Below are positions 52,431 through 60,765 of a DNA stretch of 64,000 nt, one piece after another. Source of the DNA: Streptomyces sp. NBC_00271 (lineage in GTDB: Bacteria; Actinomycetota; Actinomycetes; Streptomycetales; Streptomycetaceae). The stretch's first letter is position 1. Each line of letters opens with the position of its first letter. Below the pieces are notes generated by a model. That model searched no databases, was not told the DNA's origin, and saw nothing but the letters and a program-made list of their open reading frames with translations. Both the position numbers and the translations under genes were made by a program. The DNA is taken from the NCBI RefSeq assembly GCF_036178845.1, contig NZ_CP108070.1, positions 4,588,001-4,652,000 on the forward strand, given 5' to 3'.

Positions 52431-53009
52431 TTCGATCAGGGCTCGGTCCGGCCGCAGCGTTCTACGGTGGCGTAGTCCACGTCCGGGGATGCAAGTGCGC
52501 TGGCGTCCGGCGTCGTTGATGTCACCTGTGGATGTCAGCCTGGGCTAGCGCTTCTTGCGTATCTTGCGCTTCTTCGCCTTGGCTTCCCTCTCTTTGCGCT
52601 GAACCACGCCGTACGCCGACCAAGCTCCCTGATGCACTGGGCAACGGGGCTGGAAACCGCCGAACCGCCACACAGGCATCGGCGCGTACAGCCACTGGAT
52701 TGCTATTTTCGGATCACGGACTTTTTCAAACTGACAGGAGAATTAACGTGTTGTGCACCTATCCCACGCAGCACCTCTTATGAGGTACTCCCTCTGCTTG
52801 GCACCATCAAGTCCCCAACGGAGAGCGGTCACACTCGTTCGAACGGTATCGAAGGCTCTCTTCAGCGAGGATCGGTATCCCATCTTGCGAGTGAGGGCGC
52901 CAGTCCGACGGGTCGGCGTGCCGATAGTCCGCAGGCCTGTCAATATTCTGTCGTGGACTACGGGTGCAACACGCTTGAGGCGAAATAGATGAAAGGCCAC
53001 CTTTAACTA
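52431..53009. other. intergenic region before the DUF4331 gene
   Basis: Contains the CGTTGATGTCACC...GATGTCAGC motif (52514-52541) and the last ~22 codons of a minus-strand protein with a strongly basic tail (AKAKKRKIRKKR, stop at 52545-52547) that has no upstream partner. Around 52735-52783 an AGGAG site precedes a tiny GTG frame (52748-52783, 11 codons, last sense codon TTA). Base composition is more AT-rich than in the flanks. Confidence 0.5.
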
Positions 53010-54053
53010 ATGTCTCATCATTTCGACACCGCAATTGCCAGGGAAGACCCGCGGCTCAACATCCTTGACTTCTATCTTTTCCGCGGTCAGTCGGGTACCA
53101 CGGTCATGGCGATGACGGTAAACCCGAACGCAGGAACCAAGGCGCCGGATACCTTCCACGAGGAGGGTCTGTACGCGTTCCGTTTCGATGTGAACGATGA
53201 CGCTCACGAGGAAGTGACGTTCAAGATTCGCTTCGGTGAGGTTGGGCATACCGAAGGCGCGGAGCCCGAAGGCCGGCACGTACAAACTCTCGAGGTGCGT
53301 CGGGCCACCGGGAGGGATGCCGCAGAAGGCACGGAGGGCGAGGCCATCGCTTCGGGCACTACCGGCCGGATTGTCGCGGGCGACTCGGGTGTGCGGATCT
53401 TCGCTGGCCTGGCCCCGGATCTGTTCGCTGCGAACCGGACAGGTACGGTCGCGTTCCAAGAAGCACTTGCCGCGGGGAAATTCGCACCGGACTCGTTTCG
53501 CGACGGCGCGAACTACTTCCAAGACCGCAACGTCACGGCCATCGTGATTGAGGTGCCCACGCAGTCGATCGGCGACCCGGCCGCGACGGTGCGCGCGTGG
53601 GTCACGGTGTCGCTGTGCGGACACGCGCCCGAGGTGCAAGTGTCCCGGTGGGGCCTGCCGATGATGACACATATGTTCATCACGGATCCTGCGATGAAGG
53701 ACGACTACAACCGGTCCCTTCCCTCTGCGGACGTACCGCGTTTCTCTCAGATCGTCGCGGACGCCCTCCCGCGCATCATCCAGTTGGCGGGCTCGACCGA
53801 CGACCCGGCCGCCTACGCACAGCGTGTGGTGGAGCGCCTGTTCCCGACAACTTTGCCTTATGTCCTCGGTTCGGCGGCCTCGTTCGGTTTCGCAGGCTTC
53901 AACGGTCGCGCTATGACGGACAACGTGATGAACGTGATGCTCTCGCTCCAGACCAACGCTCCTATCGACAACGGCGTGACTGTTGCTAGGACCAACATCC
54001 TCGATGAGTTCCCCTATTTCGGCGCACCGTACGCCGATCCCATCGTCGATTGA
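53010..54053 (+). CDS. DUF4331-family protein
   Basis: A 347-residue protein. Residues 1-120 show LNILDFYLFRGQSGTTVMAMTVNP and LYAFRFDVNDDAHEEVTFKIRFGE, the beta-rich core of DUF4331; the end shows GFNGRAMTDNVMNVMLSL. No signal peptide, so it is cytoplasmic in this species. Function is unknown. ATG 53010 has no good ribosome site. GC content is visibly lower than in the backbone genes, consistent with transfer. No obvious partner gene is adjacent. Confidence 0.83.
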   Translation: MSHHFDTAIAREDPRLNILDFYLFRGQSGTTVMAMTVNPNAGTKAPDTFHEEGLYAFRFDVNDDAHEEVTFKIRFGEVGHTEGAEPEGRHVQTLEVRRATGRDAAEGTEGEAIASGTTGRIVAGDSGVRIFAGLAPDLFAANRTGTVAFQEALAAGKFAPDSFRDGANYFQDRNVTAIVIEVPTQSIGDPAATVRAWVTVSLCGHAPEVQVSRWGLPMMTHMFITDPAMKDDYNRSLPSADVPRFSQIVADALPRIIQLAGSTDDPAAYAQRVVERLFPTTLPYVLGSAASFGFAGFNGRAMTDNVMNVMLSLQTNAPIDNGVTVARTNILDEFPYFGAPYADPIVD

Positions 54054-54069
54054 TCCGCGTTGGCCTCGT

Positions 54070-54610
54070 GAATCTTGGATCGGACCGAGCGTGCCGAGAA
54101 GTCCATCCACGCTGGTCATCATCTGGACCTGCGGCCCCGACGACATCCACGCCCTCGCCGAGGAATCCGTGCGCACCGCACCACGCCGCTTGACCAGGCC
54201 CGCAGCCACCAGGTGGTCGACCATCACGGCCAGCAGCCGATCCGCCAGATCACCTTGGACCATGCGGTCCCGAATTCGCTGAGCACGGAATAGTCAAAGC
54301 CTGAATCATCCAGCTCAAGGCCAGACAGTACTTCCAGTCCAACCGGCAGCGGACCGCCTCGGCGGCCTGCCGGTCAGTGAGGTTCTCCGCGTACTGCAGC
54401 ACCGACACCATCGCCAGCCGAGCCGGCGACAACCCCCGCCGCCCATAAACCGGATACCAGTCGGCGAAGTGCTCATCGGTGAACAGCTCTTCCAACCGGT
54501 CACGAACCCACATGGCCGCCGTGCCCCGCGGATTACTCGCCCGCGCCATCCACACCGTCAACGGCGGAATCATCCGTGTCTGACGGTGCCGCAGAGCACC
54601 AGCTTGGAAG
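54070..54610 (-). pseudogene. IS1182/IS5-like transposase remnant (N-terminal part)
   Basis: On the minus strand one frame reads MWVRDRLEELFTDEHFADWYP, GLSPARLAMVSVLQYAENLTDRQAAEAVRCRLDWKYCLAL, the DUF772 N-terminal region of IS1182-type transposases. After ~54290 the continuation (GDLADRLLAVMVDHLVAAGLVKRRGAVRTDS) is in another frame, and the DDE catalytic domain is missing. So it is frameshifted and truncated. Confidence 0.85.
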
Positions 54611-54889
54611 ACGAGTGACACGGACGTGGGCTGACCTGGGAGGCATCTGACCTGGGCCGGAGCGCCGGTGTGGCCGTCGTTCCCCGTGGGTCCCCGCCGC
54701 ATCCCGTTGGATCGGGCACGCGGCAGGCACAGAGCCTCTTCGTCCCTGAGGTCCGATCAGCCGGGTCCGCCATCGAGTGTGCAAAGGCACCGACACAGGT
54801 GCAGTCAGGTTGCGGGTGGACCAGCCGCCGTCCGGGGCCTAGCGTCAGAAGAAAGGAGTCCTCCGCATCCGCAGGCAAGGAGGGTGATC

Positions 54890-55588
54890 ATGGACATCAA
54901 GGGTTCGGTAGCCCTTGTCACCGGAGCCAACCGTGGCATCGGGTCGGCCTTCGCCCAGGCACTGCTCGCTCACGGCGCCGCCAAGGTCTACGCCGGTGTC
55001 CGGGAACCGGAGACCATCCGGGGCCCTGGGCTTGTTTCGCTGCGACTGGACGTCACCGACGAGGAGCAGGTCGCTGCAGCAGCACGTGCCGCCGATGATG
55101 TCAGCATCGTCATCAACAACGCCGGGGTCACTGGTGGCCCGTCCCTTCTCGAGGGGGCATTCGACGGTGCCAGGCGCGAGATGGAGGTCAACTACTTCGG
55201 CACCTGGGCTGTCTCGCGTGCGTTCGCGCCCGTACTGGCCGCCAATGGCGGCGGAGCGCTGGTCAATATGCTGTCCGTGGCGTCATGGGTGGCCAACAGG
55301 CAGTTTCCGAGCTACGCGGCATCCAAGTCCGCTCAGTGGTCGCTGACGAATGCCTTCCGACTGGCGCTGCGGGAGCAGGGCACGCTGGTGGTCGGCGTGC
55401 ATGCCGGCTATGTGGACACCGACTTGGCGGCGGATATCGACTCCCCGAAGATCCTTGCTTCCGAGGTGGCCGACAAGACGATGACGGCGCTGCTCAATGA
55501 CGAACCCGAAGTGCTCGTCGACGAGGCCACCCGCAACGTACGTGCCGCACTCTCGGGGGAGCTGGAGGCGCTGTACGCCAATCGGTGA
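54890..55588 (+). CDS. short-chain dehydrogenase/reductase (SDR)
   Basis: A 232-residue classical SDR: TGANRGIG (NAD(P) loop), NNAG at ~residue 80, Ser in MLSVASW, and YAASK (Tyr-Lys catalytic pair). ATG 54890 follows AAGGAGG at good spacing; the longer frame from 54668 is rejected. Substrate unknown. It lies between a transposase remnant and the truncated replication gene, so it is cargo of the element. Confidence 0.9.
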   Translation: MDIKGSVALVTGANRGIGSAFAQALLAHGAAKVYAGVREPETIRGPGLVSLRLDVTDEEQVAAAARAADDVSIVINNAGVTGGPSLLEGAFDGARREMEVNYFGTWAVSRAFAPVLAANGGGALVNMLSVASWVANRQFPSYAASKSAQWSLTNAFRLALREQGTLVVGVHAGYVDTDLAADIDSPKILASEVADKTMTALLNDEPEVLVDEATRNVRAALSGELEALYANR

Positions 55589-55796
55589 CGGCCCAAGCCC
55601 GCCGTCGTCAGTGGAACGGGTGGGCCCGCTGACTCTGACCAGGAGGGTCGAATCTCAGCCCGTTCTCGTCGAGGGCATTGAAGACGGTGGCCCGGCTCGT
55701 CTTGTGCGTAAAGCCGCACCCGCCCGCTTTTCCTCAGCCGCCACTCACCCCCGCTCCCATCCCGTCCGCCGTCGACCCACACACCGTGGAGCGGGC

Positions 55797-57002
55797 GTGG
55801 TCCCTGGCGAGTCCGAGCCCGGCGGACGCCTCCGTCTCGCCTGCGGCAACCGTCGCGCCTCCCGCTGCCCCTCCTGCGCCTTCACCTACGCGGGCGACAC
55901 CTACCACCTCATCCGCGCGGGCCTGGCGGGCGATGACCGCCGCGACATCCCGTCCACGGTCCGCGATCACCCCCGCGTCTTCGCCACCCTCACCGCACCG
56001 TCCTTCGGCCCCGTCCACAACCGGCCCGACCGAGGCGTCTGCCGCTGCGGCACCCACCACGCCCCCGATGATCCGGCCCTCGGTACGGCGCTTGATCCGG
56101 AGACGTACGACTACGCGGGCGCCGTCCTCTTCAACAACCACGCGGGCGACCTGTGGCAGCGCTTCACCAACCGCCTCCGCCGCGAGATCGCCGCCCGCGC
56201 AGGCCTCACGCAACGGGAGCTGAAGGAGTCGGCCCGGCTCTCCTACGGCAAGGTCGCCGAGTTCCAGAAGCGCGGCGCCCTCCACTTCCACGCCGTCATC
56301 CGCCTCGACGGCCCCGAAGGACCCGATACCCCGCCCCCGTCCTGGGCCAGCGTCGGCCTCCTCACCGACGCCATCCGCGCCGCCGCCGCGCACTCCTACA
56401 CCTCGGTCTCCGTCCCGGCCGCCGCCGACCAGCCCGCCCGCACCTTCCGCTGGGGCACCCAGCTCGACGTCCGCACCGTCAAGGCCTTCGGTGACGGCTC
56501 CGACATCACCGAACAGGCCGTCGCCTCCTACGTCGCCAAGTACGCCACCAAAGCAGCCGAAAACACCGGCACCCTCGACCGCCGCATCGGCGAACTCTCC
56601 GAACTCGACCGCCACCAAGTCCCCGACCACACCCGCCGCCTCATCGAGGCATGCAAGCTCCTCGATCCGCTCTACCCGGACCGGCGCCTGCGGGCCTGGG
56701 CGCACATGCTCGGCTTCCGCGGCCACTTCTCCTCCAAGTCCCGCCGCTACTCCACCACCCTCGGCGAACTCCGCCAGGCCCGCGCCGACTTCCGCGCCGC
56801 CCAGGAACGCCAAGCCCTCGGCATGGACGACCGCGAGCCGGACACCGTCCTCGTTCTCGCCGACTGGCAGTACGCCGGACACGGCCACACCCCCGGCGAG
56901 TCCGCCCTCGCCGCCACCATCGCCCGCGACCTCCAACACAACCGCGAAACCGCCCGCGAAGCCCTACGCGACCAGCTGGCCATGGAAGGAGCCGCAGCGT
57001 GA
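55797..57002 (+). pseudogene. repSA: AICE/plasmid replication initiator RepSA-like, 5' truncated
   Basis: From about 55797 the frame reads EPGGRLRLACGNRRASRCPSC, then ARLSYGKVAEFQKRGALHFHAVIRLDG and VASYVAKYATKAAE, the conserved body of pSAM2-type replication initiators (rolling-circle type, with the HFHxxI histidine motif). The normal first ~60-90 residues (with GGCxHP-like zinc region) are missing: upstream DNA in this frame is unrelated. A GTG at 55797 could still start a ~401-residue product. It ends in GTGA overlap with xis. The element is probably no longer able to replicate by itself. Confidence 0.82.
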
Positions 57003-57196
57003 TCACCGCCACCCGTTCGCGCAACATGCTCACTCTCGCGGAGGTCTGCGAGGAGCTGAGCGTCTCGCGCTCGACCTTCTACGACTGGCGGGCGAAGAGG
57101 CGTGCGCCGCGTTGCATCAAACTCCCGAACGGCGACCTCAGGATCCGGCGGAGCGATCTCGATCACTGGCTCGACGACCGTGAGGACGCCGCCTGA
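56999..57196 (+). CDS. xis: excisionase-like helix-turn-helix protein
   Basis: 65 residues from GTG 56999, which overlaps the repSA stop (GTGA). LTLAEVCEELSVSRSTFYDWRAKRRAPRCIKLPNGDLRIRRSDLDHWLDD is a MerR/Xis-type winged helix (helix_turn_helix_17). It should bind att arms and direct excision together with the integrase. Its stop overlaps the int start (TGATG), so repSA-xis-int is one coupled operon, the standard AICE order. Confidence 0.92.
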   Translation: MITATRSRNMLTLAEVCEELSVSRSTFYDWRAKRRAPRCIKLPNGDLRIRRSDLDHWLDDREDAA

Positions 57197-58590
57197 TGGA
57201 GACCACGTACGACGTGAAGGTCTACAAGATCCTCACGTACAAGGGCGCCCGGAAGACCACGTACACGGTGCGTTGGGTGGTCGCGGGCAAACGCTGGCGT
57301 GAACCCTTCGGCACCGTCGCGCTTGCTGAGGGCTTCCGCTCCGAACTCATCCGGGCAACGGGGAAGGGCGAGGCCTTCGTTATTGCCACTGGGCTGCCGG
57401 TGTCCCACCGCTCCAAGTCGGCTTCGATGAGCTGGTACACGTTCGCCGTCCAGTACGTAGACGCCCGTTGGCCGGAGCTCGGCGGCAACAGCCGTAAGAA
57501 CACGGCCAAGACCCTGACGGCGGCCACCATCGCACTGCTGCGCGTCCAGCCGACCCAGTTCGCCCCGGTGGCCGTGCGGACCGCACTGCGCGAATGGGCG
57601 TTCAACTCGACCCGCCGTGTGGACGCCCCGCGAGACGTGGTGACCATCCTCAGGTGGGTGGAGCGCAACTCTCTGCCGGTCTCGGCCTGGGAGGAGGCAG
57701 AGAGGGTCGATGGGGTCCTGCGAGCCGTCGACACGCGCCTCGACGGTAAGCAGGCGGCGGCCTGGTCCAGGAAGCGCCACCGCCGGATCCTCAACGTCGT
57801 CATGAAGCATGCGATCCGGCGGCGCGTCCTGCGGACCAACCCCCTCCCCAAGGGGAAGGAGTCAACGGCCGTCACCAAGACCAGCAACGCCGTGGACAAG
57901 GGATCCTTGATGAATGCGGACCAAGCGGCGGCACTCCTCGACTGGATCCGGCGCCGGCCCCGTGGAGGAATGCGGCTGCACGCGTTCTTCGCCGCGCTGT
58001 ACTACTGCGGTCTGCGACCGGAGGAAGCCGTAGCCATCCGAGTGGAAGACGTGACGCTTCCCGGCCCCGACGATGGGGACCAATGGTGTGAACTGCTGAT
58101 CCACACGGCGACCCCGGAGGTCGGCAAGCAGTGGACCGACACCGGAGAGATTCACGAGGAACGCGACCTGAAGGGCCGTGCCGAGGGCGAGACGCGCGCC
58201 GCGCCGGGGCATCCCGCCCTGACGCGCATCCTGCGGCAGCACATCGAGGACGAACAGCTCAAGCCGGGGGATCTGTTGTTCCAGGGGGAGACGGGCGGCA
58301 TTCTCGCGGGTTCGGTCATCCGCCGAGCGTGGCGCAGTGCGCGTATGGCCGTCTTGCCCCCGCACGTCTTCGAGTCGCCCACGGGGAGGCGGGTGTACGA
58401 CAACCGGCACACGCGCCTCACGAAGTGGCTCAACGACGGGATCCCGCCCGCCCAGGTGGCCGAATGGGCCGGGAACAGCGTGCCGGTGCTGCTGGCCACC
58501 TACGCCCGGTGCGTCGAGGGGCAGCTGCCTGACCTGAAACGGCGCCTGGAGGCCGCGGGGGATCTCCCCGAGTTGCCCGACGCAGACTGA
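57196..58590 (+). CDS. int: tyrosine site-specific integrase of the AICE
   Basis: A 464-residue integrase with a full set of domains. The catalytic Arg sits in YYCGLRPEEAVAIR (~272), the HxxR box in YDNRHTRLTKW (~403), and the nucleophile Tyr in LLATYARC (~434); the second box His is replaced by Trp in AEWAGNS, which is accepted in this subfamily. It lies 135 nt from the att copy and 176 nt from the tRNA-Arg gene, its integration target. The enzyme looks intact, so excision may still be possible. Confidence 0.94.
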   Translation: METTYDVKVYKILTYKGARKTTYTVRWVVAGKRWREPFGTVALAEGFRSELIRATGKGEAFVIATGLPVSHRSKSASMSWYTFAVQYVDARWPELGGNSRKNTAKTLTAATIALLRVQPTQFAPVAVRTALREWAFNSTRRVDAPRDVVTILRWVERNSLPVSAWEEAERVDGVLRAVDTRLDGKQAAAWSRKRHRRILNVVMKHAIRRRVLRTNPLPKGKESTAVTKTSNAVDKGSLMNADQAAALLDWIRRRPRGGMRLHAFFAALYYCGLRPEEAVAIRVEDVTLPGPDDGDQWCELLIHTATPEVGKQWTDTGEIHEERDLKGRAEGETRAAPGHPALTRILRQHIEDEQLKPGDLLFQGETGGILAGSVIRRAWRSARMAVLPPHVFESPTGRRVYDNRHTRLTKWLNDGIPPAQVAEWAGNSVPVLLATYARCVEGQLPDLKRRLEAAGDLPELPDAD

Positions 58591-58725
58591 GGCTTCTCGC
58601 CGAGAACTTCGACACGTATTCGACACGGCCACCCGCGAAAACCCGGTGACAGCCGGACAGCCCCGGAACCTCCCCTTGATCGTCGGGGGGGTGTTCGGGG
58701 CTTCGCCGTGTCAAGTGACACCCGT

Positions 58726-58816
58726 CCTGACCAGCAAAAAAGCCCTCCCGATGGGAGGGCTCTCAGTGGCGCCCCCGGCAGGACTCGAACCTGCGGCCAA
58801 GCGCTTAGAAGGCGCC
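58726..58816. repeat. attachment-site (right end, in the intact tRNA-Arg gene)
   Basis: Identical over 91 nt to 48209-48299. It contains the terminator and the 3' 50 nt of the intact tRNA-Arg(TCT). Together the two copies delimit 10.5 kb of integrated DNA. Confidence 0.93.
58736..58761 (-). terminator. tRNA-Arg terminator
   Basis: Stem GCCCTCCC/GGGAGGGC (58742-58749 and 58753-58760) with loop GAT; on the minus strand it is followed by six T residues. It ends tRNA-Arg transcription and is duplicated at 48219-48244. Confidence 0.9.
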
Positions 58817-58842
58817 TGCTCTATCCACTGAGCTACGGGGGC
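58767..58842 (-). tRNA. tRNA-Arg (anticodon TCT)
   Basis: On the minus strand from 58842: acceptor GCCCCCG, D arm GCTCAGTGGATAGAGC, anticodon loop CTTCTAA between stems GGCGC/GCGCT region, T arm CGCAGGTTCGAGTCCTGCC, acceptor CGGGGGC, discriminator G and encoded CCA. It reads AGA (and AGG), rare codons in Streptomyces. It is intact because the integrated element restored the 3' end. It is the att target. Confidence 0.95.
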
Positions 58843-59113
58843 CAGGTGTGGTGGCCGGTTTCGTGGTGCCCGGGTGTGGGCCGATCCGTGACCTTGCCGG
58901 GGACAAGGATAGGGCTCCCGGGTCCCTGTCCCTGGCGCTTCGCCTCCGTGGCTCAATGTGGAGGTTCAGTGAAGCGGTCCTGATAATCGCAGGCAGGTAC
59001 GAATCGTGCACCGCTTTTGGCGTCTCGCGCATCGGGTGTTGTGCACTCGTTATGCCTGCGCCCCAGTCGTCCCTTCCGCCCCGTGTGTCCTGTCGGCGCG
59101 CAGACATAGTCAT

Positions 59114-60760
59114 ATGCTTCAGAAAGACTCCAAAATTGGGCATTCTTCGCATGTGGTGACCTTGGACGTACGGCCTCAGCTGCTCGACGCACTTTCCGCC
59201 CTGCGCGACCGTGTCGCCGCCGCACGCTTCCCGCTGCCCCTGGCGGGGGCTCCACGCGCGCGTGCCAACCGCGACGAACTGCTCGCACAACTAGACGACT
59301 ATTTGGTGCCCCGGTTGAGGGAACCCGAAGCACCACTTCTCGCCGTGATCGGCGGGTCGACGGGAGCGGGGAAGTCCACTCTCGTCAACTCCCTCGTCGG
59401 ACGCCGGGTCAGCGAGGCCGGCGTCTTGCGGCCGACGACCCGGACGCCGGTACTGGTGTGCCATCCGGAGGACCATCACTGGTTCAGTGGAATGCGGGTG
59501 CTGCCCGACCTCACGCGTGCGTGGGTGCCCCACCAGGAACCCGGTGACGACCTCCAGGCCCTCATGGAGCGCGGGGAACGGGTGCTGCGTATCGAAACCG
59601 CCGACACCCTCCCCCGGGGCCTCGCCCTGCTCGACGCGCCCGACATCGACTCCCTGGTCTCCGACAACCGCGTACTCGCCGCCGAGCTGATCTGCGCTGC
59701 CGACATCTGGGTCATGGTGACCACGGCCGCGCGGTACGCCGACGCCGTGCCGTGGCATCTGCTGCGTACCGCCAAGGAGCACAGGGCGACCCTGGTGACC
59801 GTTCTCGACCGGGTGCCCCACCAGGTGGTGTCCGAGGTGTCGCGGCAGTACGGCGCCCTGCTCACCAAGGCGGGGCTCGGCGAGGTGCCCCGCTTCACCG
59901 TGCCGGAACTGCCCGAGTCCGCGTGGGGCGGCGGCCTGCTGCCCGCCACGGCCGTCGCGCCGCTGCGCACGTGGCTCGTCCACCAGACGCAGGATCCCGG
60001 AGCCCGGCACGCGGCGATGGCCCGTACGGCCCAAGGACTCCTCGACTCGCTCAAGGCCCGGATGCCTGAGCTCGCCGGTGCGGCCGCCGCGCAGTACGCT
60101 GCCGCGCTGCGGCTCACCGCCGCCGTCGACGGGGCGTACGACAGCGAGCACGCGCGCGTGAAGGGGCGTCTGCAAACCGGTGCCGTGCTCTCCGGGGACG
60201 CGCTCAAGCGGTGGCGCGCCTACCCGCTCGACTGCACCGCGGGTGAACTGCTCGACTCGCTCGTCGAGAGCCTGGCCGCACTCCTGCTGTGCGCCGTCAC
60301 GGCCGCCGACGAGCGCGTGGACGACGCCTGGCGGCGCGAACCAGCTTCGGATGCCCCTGGGCTGACGGGCCGTGATCCGACGCTGGAGAGCGCCGAGCAC
60401 CGGATCGGGATGTCCGTACGACGTTGGCGGCGGGTCCTGGAGGAGTACGCCGAGGACGAGGTCGGCCGCCTCGACAAGAGCGTGGCACCGGACGCCGAGG
60501 TCGTCGCTGCACTGGTGGCCACCGCGCTCCTGGGCGGCCACCGGGCACGCAACGCGGGCGAGGGGCTCGCCGAGCGGCTCGGCGCGCACGGCGCCCTGCG
60601 GCTGCGCGAGAGGGGCGGGCGCCTCCTTGCCGAGTACCTCGACAGGGCCCTGCACACCGAGCGCGAGCGCCGTCTCGCCCCGCTCGACGCCCTCGACGTG
60701 CAGCCAGAGCCCCAGGCCGAACTCATCGCCGCGCTGTCCGTACTGCAGAAGGAGAGGTGA
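59114..60760 (+). CDS. dynamin/YfjP-like GTPase 1
   Basis: A ~548-residue GTPase. P-loop [19 protein letters not shown] (~residue 80), [12 protein letters not shown] (switch I Thr), [10 protein letters not shown] (G3) and LVTVLDRVP (degenerate G4). The C-terminal two thirds are helical, without membrane helix. The start is not clear: ATG 59114 has no ribosome site; GTG 59153 or 59156 ([13 protein letters not shown], the conserved core) are good alternatives. It overlaps the next GTPase gene. Such paired GTPases are usual upstream of ssbB-type genes in Streptomyces. Confidence 0.88.
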   Translation: MLQKDSKIGHSSHVVTLDVRPQLLDALSALRDRVAAARFPLPLAGAPRARANRDELLAQLDDYLVPRLREPEAPLLAVIGGSTGAGKSTLVNSLVGRRVSEAGVLRPTTRTPVLVCHPEDHHWFSGMRVLPDLTRAWVPHQEPGDDLQALMERGERVLRIETADTLPRGLALLDAPDIDSLVSDNRVLAAELICAADIWVMVTTAARYADAVPWHLLRTAKEHRATLVTVLDRVPHQVVSEVSRQYGALLTKAGLGEVPRFTVPELPESAWGGGLLPATAVAPLRTWLVHQTQDPGARHAAMARTAQGLLDSLKARMPELAGAAAAQYAAALRLTAAVDGAYDSEHARVKGRLQTGAVLSGDALKRWRAYPLDCTAGELLDSLVESLAALLLCAVTAADERVDDAWRREPASDAPGLTGRDPTLESAEHRIGMSVRRWRRVLEEYAEDEVGRLDKSVAPDAEVVAALVATALLGGHRARNAGEGLAERLGAHGALRLRERGGRLLAEYLDRALHTERERRLAPLDALDVQPEPQAELIAALSVLQKER

Positions 60761-60765
60761 CCGCG

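Noticed and set aside
55600..55740. Fur-like regulator fragment on the minus strand (ATVFNALDENGL)
   Set aside because: Only ~12 residues look suggestive, with no helix-turn-helix or metal site around; too short to support.
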